Part shown: positions 17,867-28,104 of the stretch, in pieces | Layout of the letters: each line of letters opens with the position of its first letter | Position numbering within the stretch: position 1 is the stretch's first letter | Origin: Candidatus Thermochlorobacter aerophilus | Lineage (GTDB): Bacteria; Bacteroidota; Chlorobiia; Chlorobiales; Thermochlorobacteraceae | DNA: 64,000 bases | Direction: 5' to 3' | NCBI GenBank assembly: GCA_002794105.1 | Contig: PHFL01000010.1 | Location: forward strand, 103,886-167,885 | Program-made: the position numbers and the translations under genes | The notes under the pieces: model-generated | Seen by the model: only the letters and a program-made list of their open reading frames with translations | What the model was told of the DNA's origin: nothing | The model's database searches: none

Positions 17867-19978
17867 ATGCCAAGAGCACGAAAAGCATTAACAAAAACAC
17901 CGATTGAGACTTCACGAGACAGTATTTCGCCCGAGCTATATATTAACCGTGAACTAAGCTGGATTGAGTTCAACAAGCGAGTGTTGCATGAAGCGAGCAA
18001 CCCTGCGCATCCGCTATTGGAGCGTGTCAAGTTCATTGCAATTTTTAGTTCAAATCTCGATGAGTTTTTCATGATTCGCGTCTCTGGCTTGGAAAAGCAG
18101 GTTGAAGCCGGTAACGACACGCTCTCGTTCGATGGGCTTTCGCCAATGCAGCAGTTGTTAGAGATTCGCCAGCGCACAATTGAGATGCTATCTGAACGCT
18201 CTCGCTTGTTTTATGAAGAACTCATTCCGCAACTGGCTGAAGCAGGCATTTCATTTGCCAAGTATGAACAACTGCCTGAGACCTACAAACAGGCGCTAAA
18301 TAACTTTTTTGATGAACAAATTTTCCCAGTGCTAACGCCGTTGGCGTTTGACCCCGGGCATCCATTTCCATTTGTCTCCAACCTTTCACTATCGCTGGCT
18401 GTACAACTTAGAGGTAGCTCTGACGATAGCCTGCGCTTTGCTCGTGTCAAAGTGCCCGATGGACTTTCAAGATTGATTCGGCTCGACAAAATCAAAGGAA
18501 TAAAACTGCCCAAAGGCAAGATAATATATGTCTGGTTGGAAGACCTCATTGCAGGCAATATCCAGAAGCTCTTCCCAAATGTGCCGGTTATATCGGTGCA
18601 TCCATTTCGTGTAACACGCGATGCAGATATTGAAATTGAAGAAGATGAAGCAGGCGATTTGCTGGCATCTATTTCACAAGGGCTACGCCAACGCCGATAC
18701 GGCAATGTGGTCAAAATGGATGTCAATCCCGGAATCCCGGACTACATCAAACAGGTACTGATGGAAAATCTCGAAATAGAAGAAAGGAAGGTCTATGAAA
18801 TTCCCGGTATTCTGGGACTTAGCAGTCTCATGGAAATGATGTCAATCGATCGTCCAGATTTGAAAGATGTGCCATTTGTGCCGCGAAATCCATTTTTGGC
18901 GCAGGAAGATGAGAACATGTTTGAGTTGCTCAAGCATCGCGATATGCTGTTGCATCATCCTTACGATTCTTTTCAACCCGTGATTGATTTTATCAACTGC
19001 GCCGCTCAGGACCCAGATGTATTAGCCATCAAACAAACGCTCTATCGTGTAGGTAGTAAGTCACCTATCGTTCAGGCATTGATTGAAGCGGCAGAACGCG
19101 GTAAGCAAGTCGCCGTTCTGGTCGAGCTCAAAGCCCGCTTTGATGAAGAAAATAACATTGTGTGGGCAAGAGCGCTCGAAAAAGCCGGCGCCCATGTTGT
19201 CTATGGCTTACTTGGCTTAAAGACACATGCCAAAATGCTACTTGTGGTGCGTCGAGAAGCTGACGGGCTGCGCCGATATGTGCATCTGAGCACAGGCAAT
19301 TACAATGCTGCTACGGCAAAGATTTACACCGACTACAGCCTCTTTACCTCTAATCTAGAAATTGCCGCCGACATTTCCGAAATTTTTAACTACCTGACAG
19401 GCTACTCGAGGCAGGATACATACCGCAGAATTGTCGTAGCACCTCTCAACATGCGTAAGTGGATATTAGAGATGATTGAGCGGGAAATTGCGTGCCACAA
19501 AAAGTATGGCAATGGGCATATTATGTTCAAGCTCAATGCACTGGTAGACCCACAAGTCATTTCTGCGCTCTATCGTGCTTCGCAAGCTGGAGTGTGGATT
19601 GATTTGATTGTGCGTGGAATCTGCTCACTGCGTCCAATGCTCAAAGGCGTCAGTGAAAATATCCGTGTCATCAGCATCGTGGGGCGTTTTCTTGAGCATA
19701 GCCGTGTCTTTTACTTCTACAATAACGGTGAGGAAGAAATCTATCTGGGCAGCGCCGATATGATGCAACGCAACTTAGACCGGCGCGTGGAAATCATTTT
19801 CCCCGTTTTGGAGAATTCCTTCAAAAAAAGTATCAAGCACGGTCTGGAAACAATGCTGCAAGATAATGTGCAATCGTGGAGCCTGTATCCGGACGGCACA
19901 TACATGAAAACCGTGCGAGAGGGAGAACCAGTAAATAGTCAAATTGTATTTTTGCAACAGCAGCATATCGTATATTAA
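17867..19978 (+). CDS. ppk1: Polyphosphate kinase 1
   Basis: A 703-residue full-length Ppk1, which polymerises the terminal phosphate of ATP into polyphosphate. The N domain starts with YINRELSWIEFNKRVL, the head domain with FAIFSSNLDEFFMIRV, and the C-terminal phospholipase-D-like domains contain GLKTHAKMLLVVRRE (the autophosphorylated histidine), YVHLSTGNYN and the second motif LEHSRVFYFYNNGEEEIYLGSADMM region. It lies 5 bp before rpiB on the same strand and diverges from the YihY gene across about 210 bp. Confidence 0.96.
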   Translation: MPRARKALTKTPIETSRDSISPELYINRELSWIEFNKRVLHEASNPAHPLLERVKFIAIFSSNLDEFFMIRVSGLEKQVEAGNDTLSFDGLSPMQQLLEIRQRTIEMLSERSRLFYEELIPQLAEAGISFAKYEQLPETYKQALNNFFDEQIFPVLTPLAFDPGHPFPFVSNLSLSLAVQLRGSSDDSLRFARVKVPDGLSRLIRLDKIKGIKLPKGKIIYVWLEDLIAGNIQKLFPNVPVISVHPFRVTRDADIEIEEDEAGDLLASISQGLRQRRYGNVVKMDVNPGIPDYIKQVLMENLEIEERKVYEIPGILGLSSLMEMMSIDRPDLKDVPFVPRNPFLAQEDENMFELLKHRDMLLHHPYDSFQPVIDFINCAAQDPDVLAIKQTLYRVGSKSPIVQALIEAAERGKQVAVLVELKARFDEENNIVWARALEKAGAHVVYGLLGLKTHAKMLLVVRREADGLRRYVHLSTGNYNAATAKIYTDYSLFTSNLEIAADISEIFNYLTGYSRQDTYRRIVVAPLNMRKWILEMIEREIACHKKYGNGHIMFKLNALVDPQVISALYRASQAGVWIDLIVRGICSLRPMLKGVSENIRVISIVGRFLEHSRVFYFYNNGEEEIYLGSADMMQRNLDRRVEIIFPVLENSFKKSIKHGLETMLQDNVQSWSLYPDGTYMKTVREGEPVNSQIVFLQQQHIVY

Positions 19979-19983
19979 CAACG

Positions 19984-20442
19984 ATGAAAGTGGCTGTAGG
20001 TAGCGATCATGCTGGCTTTGAGAAAAAATCGGCAGTAGTGCTGTGGCTGAAGCAAAAGGGTTATGAGGTTATGGATTTTGGGACACATTCTGCCGAGTCA
20101 GTAGATTACCCCGATTATGCGCGCAAAGTTGCAATGGCGGTAGCGCAGGGCGAGTGCTCACAGGGCATTTTGTTGTGCGGTAGCGGCATTGGGGTCTCAA
20201 TCGTAGCAAACAAAGTCAAAGGTATACGGGCGGCATTGGTCTTCAACCCAGAAGTGGCAAGCTTAGCACGCCGGCACAACGATGCCAACATCATGTGCTT
20301 GCCTGCACGCTTTATGACAGAGACCGAGATAGAGCAGAGTCTAGAAAACTGGTTTACTGCAAACTTCGAAGGTGGGCGACACTTACGGCGAGTGGAAAAA
20401 ATTGAACCGGATGTGCATCTGTTACCGTGTCAAAGCAAGTGA
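19984..20442 (+). CDS. rpiB: Ribose-5-phosphate isomerase B
   Basis: A 152-residue RpiB/LacAB family protein that interconverts ribose 5-phosphate and ribulose 5-phosphate in the pentose phosphate and Calvin-type pathways. Motifs visible are VGSDHAGFEKK at the N-terminus, the catalytic cysteine in LLCGSGIGVSIVANK, and RRHNDANIMCLPARF near the C-terminus. Length matches the family. It follows ppk1 with a 5-bp gap and is probably in the same transcript. Confidence 0.94.
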   Translation: MKVAVGSDHAGFEKKSAVVLWLKQKGYEVMDFGTHSAESVDYPDYARKVAMAVAQGECSQGILLCGSGIGVSIVANKVKGIRAALVFNPEVASLARRHNDANIMCLPARFMTETEIEQSLENWFTANFEGGRHLRRVEKIEPDVHLLPCQSK

Positions 20443-20515
20443 TACAAGTCTCAAACAAAACCTCATGATTTCGTTCTTTGGAAGTATCAACCAACCAAAC
20501 TGATGAAGAAAGGAT

Positions 20516-21187
20516 ATGAACCGAATTAAGTATCGCAAGGATATACCAACGCTGAAATCTACTGACAGCATCTCGGAAGCATTTGAAACTGTCAGAAGTA
20601 GCGGATATGGAGTACTGCCCGTAGTAAAACATCACAAACTCATCGGGATACTTCATGAAAACGATGAAGTGCTTCTTAAAACTGCCGAACAGCATCCTTC
20701 AAAGACTTTAGGTGCGATAGAGTTTGCTGAACCGCCAGCACTGCGCTACGATGCACACCCGCTGGAGCTGATAAAAATGTTTCGTAAAAATCTGCTCCCG
20801 TTGTTGCCAGTTGTTGGAAATAATACCACATATCTTGGCGCCGTGCTGCGCCACGATGCCGAGCAGCAAGTCATGGAACTCTTTTCGCTCTCGTCTGAAG
20901 GCGTGCTGATAGAATTAGAAACTCCTGTAACGCTGCGTCTGTCGGAGGTAATTCGCCTTTTGGAACAAAATGAAGCCCAAGTGTTAGCTATTGCTACACG
21001 GCGAAACCAAAACTATGCCGATGCACAATTTGTAGTGCTACACCTACAAGTGCCAGATGCATATCGCTTACAGCGCACCTTAGAGCGCTACGGCTACACA
21101 GTAACATATAATTCGCAAGCAGGAGAAAGCCTGCTCGATGACTCAATGCTAAAAGCTCAGGAATTTTTACGCTACTTGGAACTGTAG
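20516..21187 (+). CDS. CBS-domain protein
   Basis: A 223-residue soluble protein with a tandem CBS pair at about residues 8-125 (motifs GYGVLPVVKHHKLIGIL and LLPLLPVVGNNTTYLGAVL). The C-terminal part (about 140-223) is an ACT-like or DUF-type region of alternating strands and helices, a layout seen in Bacteroidetes/Chlorobi CBS proteins. CBS pairs bind adenosine nucleotides; the regulated target is not evident from the neighbours. Confidence 0.75.
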   Translation: MNRIKYRKDIPTLKSTDSISEAFETVRSSGYGVLPVVKHHKLIGILHENDEVLLKTAEQHPSKTLGAIEFAEPPALRYDAHPLELIKMFRKNLLPLLPVVGNNTTYLGAVLRHDAEQQVMELFSLSSEGVLIELETPVTLRLSEVIRLLEQNEAQVLAIATRRNQNYADAQFVVLHLQVPDAYRLQRTLERYGYTVTYNSQAGESLLDDSMLKAQEFLRYLEL

Positions 21188-21388
21188 CAAACTGCTTGGA
21201 AAAGATGCAGAAAAGCAAAGGCAAAGAGAACATTATGCTGTGTCTGAAAGCAGGCGGCTGAAAATAGCAAGTGTCTCAAGCGATTTAATTCCAACTTTTA
21301 ACAAAAGCTCGTCTGCAAAAAAGACACACCGTATGACGGCTCTTAGCGCATCAAGCTTTTTTTCTTAGATTTAGCTAAATGAAACCCT

Positions 21389-21754
21389 ATGCAGACTGCG
21401 ACAGACAAATTTATCGTCATTGGTGACCGCGTACTGATTAAGCCAAAAACGGATGAGCGTACGCGCGGTGGACTGTATCTACCTCCAAGTGTCCACGAAA
21501 AGGAAAAAGTTCAAAGTGGGTATGTCCTGAAGACAGGACCAGGATATGCTGTGGCACCGCCTCAGGATCCAGATGAGCCTTGGAAGGAAGCGGCTAAGAA
21601 ACCACAGTATATCCCGCTTCAAGCCATGGAAGGAGACCTAGCAATTTACTTGCAGAACCTTTCTCATGAAATTGAATTTGAAGGTGAAAAATATGTTATC
21701 GTGCCACACTCAGCAATTCTCCTGCTCATCCGCGAGGACTTCAACAACGACTGA
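21389..21754 (+). CDS. GroES-like 10-kDa co-chaperonin
   Basis: A 121-residue GroES-fold protein. The N-terminus FIVIGDRVLIKPKTDERTRGGLYLP matches the GroES core and mobile loop, and the C-terminus has the EGEKYVIVPHSAILLLI strand. It is longer than typical GroES (about 95 residues) because of an insertion near residues 55-80 (PPQDPDEPWKEAAKKP region). There is no groEL beside it, so it is likely a second, orphan co-chaperonin of the type found in Bacteroidetes and relatives. A role with the main GroEL is inferred. Confidence 0.82.
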   Translation: MQTATDKFIVIGDRVLIKPKTDERTRGGLYLPPSVHEKEKVQSGYVLKTGPGYAVAPPQDPDEPWKEAAKKPQYIPLQAMEGDLAIYLQNLSHEIEFEGEKYVIVPHSAILLLIREDFNND

Positions 21755-21769
21755 AAATCTGCACCGGCT

Positions 21770-22477
21770 ATGAAAATCCGGTTGACCTGTGTGTTACTAA
21801 CAGTCTTGATAAGCATAGGATGCCAGAAAAAGACCAACTTCGAAGATTTTGTCCGTGCTGAACAGCAAATCAATGAGCGCCAGCAAGAGATTCTTAAGCA
21901 GGCTGAAGAGCTCAATAGGCTAATCTATGAGGTCAATAAGAAATTTCCAGACAAGAAAATCTCACTTGATACAGCACTGGGATTTACAAAGGAGCAGCAG
22001 GAGCTATTGATGAGCATGATTGAGCAGGAAAAGGATGTATCAACGAAGGGATTGCTGCAAAGGGTGCTCGATGCCGAAAAGCAAATCGATGAGTTGCAAA
22101 GAAAAATTAAAGAAATTACGGACAAACTGCCAGCACCGCATGTTGTCAAAAAAGGGGAAACCCATCGCCAAATTGCTATGGAATACCTAATGAATGTGCA
22201 TAAACTTGATGAGAAGAAAGCAAAAGAGCTGGTCGATAGAGTGGCTTTAGTCGACGCTATGGAAGTAGGATATAATGTCTGGCTCTATTACAATGATGGA
22301 GTATTTGGAACGTTCGTAACTCAAGGTGAGGCGAAAATTAGCCCATACAAGCTAAGCAGAATAATGCGCCGACGTGAATTAGAACGCGCCCGACAAGAAG
22401 GCATAGAAGAGGGGCTGAGACAAGCACGGCAGTCTTTGCCGGCACCAGCTTTTCCTGACACTGGCAAGCAACAATGA
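21770..22477 (+). CDS. Coiled-coil lipoprotein with LysM-like segment
   Basis: A 235-residue lipoprotein: lipobox Ile-Ser-Ile-Gly-Cys (Cys18), a coiled coil over about residues 25-122 rich in Glu, Gln, Lys and Ile, then a segment starting HVVKKGETHRQIA (about 124-180) that resembles a LysM peptidoglycan-binding repeat, and a Arg/Glu-rich helical tail. It may link the membrane to peptidoglycan or act in cell-envelope organisation. It follows the GroES-like gene by 15 bp. Confidence 0.7.
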   Translation: MKIRLTCVLLTVLISIGCQKKTNFEDFVRAEQQINERQQEILKQAEELNRLIYEVNKKFPDKKISLDTALGFTKEQQELLMSMIEQEKDVSTKGLLQRVLDAEKQIDELQRKIKEITDKLPAPHVVKKGETHRQIAMEYLMNVHKLDEKKAKELVDRVALVDAMEVGYNVWLYYNDGVFGTFVTQGEAKISPYKLSRIMRRRELERARQEGIEEGLRQARQSLPAPAFPDTGKQQ

Positions 22478-22574
22478 GCCCGTGCGAGAACGAATTACCA
22501 AGCGGCGTGACTTTCTATGCAAAAATGCCGTATAGAAAGCGGTGGTAGAGAAAATTCATGAAGTAAGCTGAACT

Positions 22575-23558
22575 ATGAGTACAGATTACCTAGCACCGAC
22601 GCTGGATGCGCAAATCAAAAGCTTAGCAAAAACGGACCTTTTTGCAGAAATCGAGCGGCTGAAAAAAGAGCTAAATGCGGTGATTTTGGCGCACTATTAC
22701 CAAGAGCCAGATATTCAAGATGTAGCGGACTTTTTAGGCGATAGCTTGCAACTGGCGCAAGCGGCAAGAAAGACCAATGCAGAAGTTATCGTCTTTGCAG
22801 GTGTGCACTTTATGGCAGAGACTGCCAAAATTCTCAACCCTGAGAAGCAGGTGCTCCTGCCTGATATGAATGCAGGTTGTTCACTTGCTGATAGTTGCCC
22901 ACCGGCGCTGTTTGCCAAGTTCAAAGAGATGCATCCCGATGCCGTGGTCGTCAGCTACATCAACTGCAGTGCTGAAATCAAGGCAATGTCTGATATTATT
23001 TGCACCTCCTCAAATGCCGAAAAAATTATTCAGAGTATCCCAGCAGACCGACCGATTATCTTCGCACCCGACAGAAATTTGGGGGCATATCTGATGAAAA
23101 AACTTGGGCGACCAATGATTCTGTGGCAAGGGACATGCTTTGTGCATGAGTCATTTTCGGAGCGCAAACTCATTAGCTTGAAAACGGCATACCCACATGC
23201 TAAAGTAATTGCTCATCCAGAGTGTGAAGAAGCAGTGTTGCGCCATGCTGATTTTATCGGCTCAACACGTGCCCTGCTCGAATACACCATCAAAAGCGAT
23301 AGCCGCACATTCCTAGTGGCAACTGAAACGGGCATCCTGCATCAGATGAAGAAGTGCTCACCTGATAAGGAATTTATCCCTGTGCTGGTTGAAGAAAAAC
23401 GAGGATGTGCGTGCAATGAATGTCCTCACATGAAACTCAACACACTCGAAAAACTCTACTTGTGCATGAAACACCGCGCCCCAGAACTGACTATGCCAGA
23501 AACACTGCGTCTGCGTGCGTTAAAGCCATTAGAGCGAATGTTAGAAATCTCTGCCTAA
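22575..23558 (+). CDS. nadA: Quinolinate synthase A
   Basis: A 327-residue NadA, the [4Fe-4S] enzyme that condenses iminoaspartate with dihydroxyacetone phosphate to quinolinate in NAD synthesis. The three conserved cysteine regions are present: [12 protein letters not shown] (Cys102), the GTCFVHE region, and [13 protein letters not shown] near the C-terminus. The N-terminal [21 protein letters not shown] motif is also typical. nadB and nadC are not nearby. Confidence 0.96.
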   Translation: MSTDYLAPTLDAQIKSLAKTDLFAEIERLKKELNAVILAHYYQEPDIQDVADFLGDSLQLAQAARKTNAEVIVFAGVHFMAETAKILNPEKQVLLPDMNAGCSLADSCPPALFAKFKEMHPDAVVVSYINCSAEIKAMSDIICTSSNAEKIIQSIPADRPIIFAPDRNLGAYLMKKLGRPMILWQGTCFVHESFSERKLISLKTAYPHAKVIAHPECEEAVLRHADFIGSTRALLEYTIKSDSRTFLVATETGILHQMKKCSPDKEFIPVLVEEKRGCACNECPHMKLNTLEKLYLCMKHRAPELTMPETLRLRALKPLERMLEISA

Positions 23559-23576
23559 TTACTCTGACCAAAGTAG

Positions 23577-24221
23577 ATGGAAGGCTTTCATCAGGTCTCA
23601 TCGTTAGATGAGCTCATACGCTGGGGCGGATACACGGTGCTTTTCTTTATTGTATTTGCAGAAACAGGTCTCTTCTTTGGATTCTTGCTACCCGGCGACT
23701 CACTGTTGATTACAGCAGGACTGGTGGCGGCAAGCGGAAAGCTGGGATTTTGGGAGACCAATGTCGTCATGATTTCAGCGGCAATCTTGGGAGATAGCAC
23801 AGGATATTTCATTGGACGAGCCTTAGGAAGAAAACTCTTTGAGAAGGAAGATTCCCTGATTTTCCGTAGAGAGTATTTGATACGCACACAAAACTTCTAT
23901 GACAAGCATGGCGGCAAGACGATTTTCTTTGCACGCTTTGTGCCTGTTATCCGAAGTTTTGCAACCACTGTGGCAGGCATTGCCAAAATGTCCTACCCAC
24001 GATTTATCACGTTCAGCGTGTCAGGGGCTATTACATGGATAGCATCGCTGACTTCACTGGGCTACTTTCTTGGCTCCCAATTTCCTGAACTGGATACCTA
24101 CATCAATCTGATAATTAGCATAACCGTGTTGGCAATCGTGAGCAGCATCGTCTTCAGGCTCATTCGTGCCAAAATTGAATTGCAGCGTGCAAAGTCGGTT
24201 AAAGCAAGTGATACCGACTAG
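23577..24221 (+). CDS. DedA family membrane protein
   Basis: A 214-residue inner-membrane protein with about five hydrophobic segments. The DedA signature is visible: FAETGLFFGFLLPGDSLL near residue 25-42 and the FFARFVPVIRSFATTVAGIAKM region near residues 120-140, with the conserved Arg residues. DedA proteins are thought to move phospholipids such as undecaprenyl phosphate or phosphatidylethanolamine. It follows nadA by 18 bp and overlaps the convergent MlaD-like gene by 4 bp at its 3' end. Confidence 0.9.
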   Translation: MEGFHQVSSLDELIRWGGYTVLFFIVFAETGLFFGFLLPGDSLLITAGLVAASGKLGFWETNVVMISAAILGDSTGYFIGRALGRKLFEKEDSLIFRREYLIRTQNFYDKHGGKTIFFARFVPVIRSFATTVAGIAKMSYPRFITFSVSGAITWIASLTSLGYFLGSQFPELDTYINLIISITVLAIVSSIVFRLIRAKIELQRAKSVKASDTD

Positions 24222-25105
24222 AAAATTCGCAACTGAACTTTAATACCTGCTTTCTGCCCTAATTTCAAGACAGAGTCAAGATTGCTCACAACGCTATCGA
24301 GTTTCATGACGAACTGTTCGTCATTGAGGACTTTGCCAACAAGCGTAGAGCGGTCGGTCTTTAAGCGTTGAGTCAAATCTTTGAGCGAAACCACAAGAGA
24401 ATCGGCATTGCGCAGTGTGCCACGTGCATCACTCAATGCACCCTTCAGCTCAGGCTGAATATCATTAATGAGTTTCTCGACAGTAGCAATCGTGCGGTCA
24501 ATGTTGGCAATCAACGCTTTGATGTTGGCACTGCGCAAGTCACGGCTGAGCACAGCAAGGTCAGTCGTAGCACTACGAAGGTTTTGAATAGAAATTTTGA
24601 GATTTTCTTGCACAGTTTCATCGCCAATGATGGCGTCGGCACTTTGCAAGGTGCGACGCACATCGGCAATTAGAATCTTGAGCGTATCAATAGTGCTGCC
24701 AGCGCCACCAACAAGGTCAGGAATGTCGGCAAGGAAAGTGCCACGGATGACTTCACCTTGGGCAAGTTCGCCAGCCTCCTTGCTACCCGGATAGAGCTCC
24801 ACTTTTTTGCCCGTCATCAGTTCCAGCATGGCAATACGGGCAGTCGCATTGCGATAAAGCACCACTTCAGGCGACACAGACAGTTGCACATAGACATAGC
24901 CATCTCGCAAAGCAATATCGTCGACTTTGCCAATGCGCAAACCACTAATCATGACGGGGTCGCCGGGCTGCAAGCCGCTAACATTTTCAAAGCGAACGCC
25001 AATTTTTTTACTGCCTACTCTGACATCCTTTGCCCACCAGAGCGCAAAACCCAGCAAAATCAGGGCGAAAGAGACCGTTAATCCGACTTTAAGTTCTGGT
25101 TTCAT
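24218..25105 (-). CDS. MlaD/MCE-domain protein
   Basis: A 295-residue protein with one N-terminal transmembrane helix (about residues 8-26) and an MCE/MlaD domain (about 35-120, with VRFENVSGLQPGDPVMISGLRIGKV). The rest is long alpha-helix, as in MlaD/PqiB-like tunnels. Such proteins carry lipids between inner and outer membranes with an ABC transporter; the permease and ATPase genes are not in the window. Its ATG overlaps the stop of aroQ by 4 bp, implying translational coupling. Confidence 0.88.
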   Translation of the reverse strand: MKPELKVGLTVSFALILLGFALWWAKDVRVGSKKIGVRFENVSGLQPGDPVMISGLRIGKVDDIALRDGYVYVQLSVSPEVVLYRNATARIAMLELMTGKKVELYPGSKEAGELAQGEVIRGTFLADIPDLVGGAGSTIDTLKILIADVRRTLQSADAIIGDETVQENLKISIQNLRSATTDLAVLSRDLRSANIKALIANIDRTIATVEKLINDIQPELKGALSDARGTLRNADSLVVSLKDLTQRLKTDRSTLVGKVLNDEQFVMKLDSVVSNLDSVLKLGQKAGIKVQLRIF

Positions 25106-25578
25106 GAATATGCAATTGCCCCACTGCGGTGTGCAGCGTGTTTGAGATGATGAAGTAAAGCAAGGATACCCAGCGCATAACTTTCTTCGCCAAAGCCACT
25201 AATCACACCAATGCAGACCTCTGACAACACCGACACACGTCGAAAGGCTTCCCTGGCGTAGATGTTGGATAAATGAACTTCCACAACAGGAAGTTTGATA
25301 GCGGAAATGGCATCGCGTAGAGCCAGAGAGTAATGCGTATAGGCACCGGCATTTAGAACAACCCCGTGAATTTTGCCTTGGTCTTCGGCTTCATAAAGCT
25401 TTTCAATCAGTGCACCTTCATGTTCAGACTGAAAAAACTCTAAGTGAATATCAGGGAAGCGACTCACTAACCGCGCATTGATTTCTTGAAGTGAGCATGT
25501 GCCATAGTGCTGTGGCTCCCGCTTGCCTAAGCGTGAAAGATTTGCGCCGTTTAAGACAAGAAGAGAAACTGTTGGCAT
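25102..25578 (-). CDS. aroQ: 3-dehydroquinate dehydratase type II
   Basis: A 158-residue type II dehydroquinase, which converts 3-dehydroquinate to 3-dehydroshikimate in aromatic amino-acid synthesis. Visible motifs are LNGANLSRLGKREPQHYG, holding the catalytic Arg and Tyr, LNAGAYTHYSLALRDAI and EVHLSNIYARE with the catalytic His. The family motif NLNLLG is changed to NLSRLG here. It ends in a 4-bp overlap with the MlaD-like gene. Confidence 0.94.
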   Translation of the reverse strand: MPTVSLLVLNGANLSRLGKREPQHYGTCSLQEINARLVSRFPDIHLEFFQSEHEGALIEKLYEAEDQGKIHGVVLNAGAYTHYSLALRDAISAIKLPVVEVHLSNIYAREAFRRVSVLSEVCIGVISGFGEESYALGILALLHHLKHAAHRSGAIAYS

Positions 25579-25610
25579 AGCTGTCTAATATTAAACGCGG
25601 CATGACGTGC

Positions 25611-25635
25611 CAAGCGGGATTTGTAAATCCGCTTG
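25611..25635. other. Imperfect inverted repeat upstream of aroQ
   Basis: An 11-12-bp inverted repeat with one bulged base (arms 25611-25622 and 25625-25635) lies between the Bax-inhibitor terminator and the start of aroQ. On the minus strand it would fold in the 5' untranslated region of aroQ. Function is unknown. Confidence 0.4.
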
Positions 25636-25637
25636 CA

Positions 25638-25672
25638 TAAAAATAAAAAGGCGACAGGTTTTATGTCGCCTT
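25638..25672 (-). terminator. Rho-independent terminator of Bax-inhibitor-like gene
   Basis: A perfect 9-bp stem (25648-25656 with 25664-25672) and 7-base loop is followed, on the minus strand, by the run TTTTTATTTTTA. It lies 16 bp after the stop of the gene at 25688-26401 and is a textbook intrinsic terminator. Confidence 0.85.
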
Positions 25673-25687
25673 CTGCACGCCTGCTAA

Positions 25688-26401
25688 TTACTCTTCATTA
25701 CGTCCGCCAAACAGATTGAGTAGACTAAGGAATAGGTTGATGAAGTTAAGGTAAAGCGAAAGGGCGCCGACTACAGCAAGCTTACCTTCACTTTCACCAT
25801 CCAGAGCAGAGGCCGCCATGGCTTTAATGCGCTGTGCATCATAAGCTGTGAGCCCTGTAAAGACTAGCACCCCGACGGCGCTAATAATCAGGTTCATGAT
25901 GGAACTGCCTATGAAAAGATTAACAAGACCGGCAATCACCATGCCAATGAGCGCCATGAAAAGCAAATTTCCAATGCTGGAAAGGTCGCGTCGTGTGCTC
26001 AGTCCATAGAGGCTCATGATGCCAAATGTGCCTGCTGTAATCATGAAGACTCCGGCAATAGAGCCAAGGTTATAGACCAAGAAAATGCTCGAGAGCGTGA
26101 TACCGTTCAAGGCTGAATAGAAGAAAAAGAGTGAAGTGGCTGTAACAGCTGAAAGACGATGAATGAAACCGCTAATAGCGAAGACAAGACCAAGCTCGCC
26201 AATAATGAGTAACCACATCACCCAGCGATTTTGAGCAAAAAACGAGCGGATTTCAGCAGTGTCAGCGCAGTACCAAGCCATTGCAGCCGTGAGTGCAAGT
26301 CCAAGTGTCATCCAAGTGTAGACTTGGTTCAAGACACGTCGCTCAACAGCGGCCAGAGACGAAGCAAAACTTGCTTGGGTTGAAATGAATGTATTCGCCA
26401 T
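25688..26401 (-). CDS. Bax inhibitor-1/YccA family membrane protein
   Basis: A 237-residue protein with seven hydrophobic segments and the family features VYTWMTLGLALTAAMAWY near residue 28 and the FTGLTAYDAQRIKAMA segment near residue 182. Members include YbhL and YccA of E. coli, which interact with FtsH, and calcium-leak channels such as BsYetJ. It is a single-gene unit ended by a strong terminator. The role here is not known. Confidence 0.92.
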   Translation of the reverse strand: MANTFISTQASFASSLAAVERRVLNQVYTWMTLGLALTAAMAWYCADTAEIRSFFAQNRWVMWLLIIGELGLVFAISGFIHRLSAVTATSLFFFYSALNGITLSSIFLVYNLGSIAGVFMITAGTFGIMSLYGLSTRRDLSSIGNLLFMALIGMVIAGLVNLFIGSSIMNLIISAVGVLVFTGLTAYDAQRIKAMAASALDGESEGKLAVVGALSLYLNFINLFLSLLNLFGGRNEE

Positions 26402-26505
26402 GCTTTTACACTCCTATGAAAGGTTGGTTTAGTTACCGAATCTAATTTCTACGACTTATACGCCTATTAACACAAAATGTTGAATAAGTGTTCAGAGAAA
26501 GAACA

Positions 26506-27996
26506 TCAAAGAATGTAGCGGCTCAAATCGCGGTCTTTGGCAATTTTACTCAAGCGACTTTCAACCATCTCTTTGGTGATGACAACTTTCTTACTTGGCA
26601 CATGCTCAGGGACATCAAACATCAAATCTTCCAAAAGTGTGGTCATGATAGTATGCAGGCGTCGAGCGCCGATATTTTCAACTGATTCGTTGACTTCAGC
26701 AGCCATTCTAGCAATGGCACGGATACCGTCTTCAGAAAATTCCAGCTCTACTCCCTCGGTTTTGAGCAAGGCAGTGTATTGCTTGATGAGGGCATTTTCA
26801 GGCTGCGTAAGAATTTTGACAAAGTCGCTCTCCGTCAGGCTTTTCAGCTCGACTCGGATAGGGAAGCGCCCTTGAAGTTCAGGAATTAAATCGGAGGGTT
26901 TAGAGACATGGAAGGCTCCTGAGGCGATGAAGAGAATGTGGTCGGTTCTCACCATGCCGTATTTAGTCATCACATTAGAGCCTTCTACAATCGGCAACAG
27001 GTCTCGCTGAACGCCTTCGCGACTGACGTCGGGACCGCGACCGCTGGTACCGCCCGTGGAAGCGATTTTATCGATTTCATCAATGAAGACAATGCCCGTT
27101 TCTTCCACACGGCGGATGGCTTCTTTGATGACCGCATCCATGTCAATGAGCTTTTGAATTTCTTCTTGCTCCAGAAGAGTGCGGGCTTCGGCAACAGTGA
27201 CACGGCGCTTCTTACGCTTCTTGGGCAGACCGCCAATCAGGTCTTGGACCATGCCACCGATATCTTCCATAGGTCCGAACGGACCGAAAATCTGCATGGC
27301 AGGGATATTGTCGGAGGAAAGTTCTATTTCAATGATACGGTCTTCCAGTTTTCCAGCGCGTAGGCGTTCTCGCATCTTTTCGCGGCTGCGGTCGTTGAGA
27401 CGAGCCTCGGTTTCCTGCCCAGCATGAGCTTCATCTTCCGATTCGCCTTCTTTAAAATCCGACGACTGAGGAGAGGGCGGCAGAAGAATATCCAAAAGCC
27501 GCTCTTCGACCAATTGCGCCGCTTTTTCTTTGACTTCAGCCGATTTTTCTTGGCGAACCATATTGACGGCAAGGTCCGTCAGGTCACGAATCATTGACTC
27601 CACGTCGCGACCGACATAGCCGACTTCGGTAAACTTCGAGGCTTCAACTTTGATAAAAGGCGCCCCAGCAAGCTTGGCTAAGCGACGCGAAATTTCGGTT
27701 TTGCCAACGCCCGTGGGTCCAATCATGATGATGTTGTTGGGCATGATTTCATCGCGCAAGGGTCCTTCGACCTTCTGGCGACGATAGCGGTTGCGTAGAG
27801 CAATTGCCACAGAACGCTTAGCTTCCTGCTGCCCAACGATATACTTATCGAGTTCGCGAACAATCTGATGAGGGGTTAGATGTTGCAAATAATCAATGCT
27901 ATCCGGCTTGGAAGAATCGTTGTGTTTGCCGTTTTGCGAGGCTTTATCGACCTTTTCTTCGTAAGCGGATTCTGATGAAGTGGACTTCCTTGCCAT
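26506..27996 (-). CDS. hslU: HslU ATPase subunit of HslUV protease
   Basis: A 496-residue AAA+ unfoldase that feeds substrates to HslV. It shows Walker A GPTGVGKT (residues 93-100), the [14 protein letters not shown] pore-region motif, Walker [12 protein letters not shown], and the sensor/C-terminal region ending in LSRYIL, the tail that docks into HslV. The intermediate domain (about residues 140-300) is Glu/Arg-rich and somewhat longer than in E. coli. The N-terminal 30 residues are a poorly conserved Ser/Lys-rich extension. It lies 108 bp downstream of hslV on the same strand. Confidence 0.96.
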   Translation of the reverse strand: MARKSTSSESAYEEKVDKASQNGKHNDSSKPDSIDYLQHLTPHQIVRELDKYIVGQQEAKRSVAIALRNRYRRQKVEGPLRDEIMPNNIIMIGPTGVGKTEISRRLAKLAGAPFIKVEASKFTEVGYVGRDVESMIRDLTDLAVNMVRQEKSAEVKEKAAQLVEERLLDILLPPSPQSSDFKEGESEDEAHAGQETEARLNDRSREKMRERLRAGKLEDRIIEIELSSDNIPAMQIFGPFGPMEDIGGMVQDLIGGLPKKRKKRRVTVAEARTLLEQEEIQKLIDMDAVIKEAIRRVEETGIVFIDEIDKIASTGGTSGRGPDVSREGVQRDLLPIVEGSNVMTKYGMVRTDHILFIASGAFHVSKPSDLIPELQGRFPIRVELKSLTESDFVKILTQPENALIKQYTALLKTEGVELEFSEDGIRAIARMAAEVNESVENIGARRLHTIMTTLLEDLMFDVPEHVPSKKVVITKEMVESRLSKIAKDRDLSRYIL

Positions 27997-28104
27997 TTTC
28001 GTGCTGTTTTTCTTTTCTAAATCAAAATAGATTGTACCAAATGAGTAAATACAAATGTTGAAAAAGTTGTGAGCGATGTGCTCATAGACAAACTCCTGAC
28101 ACGG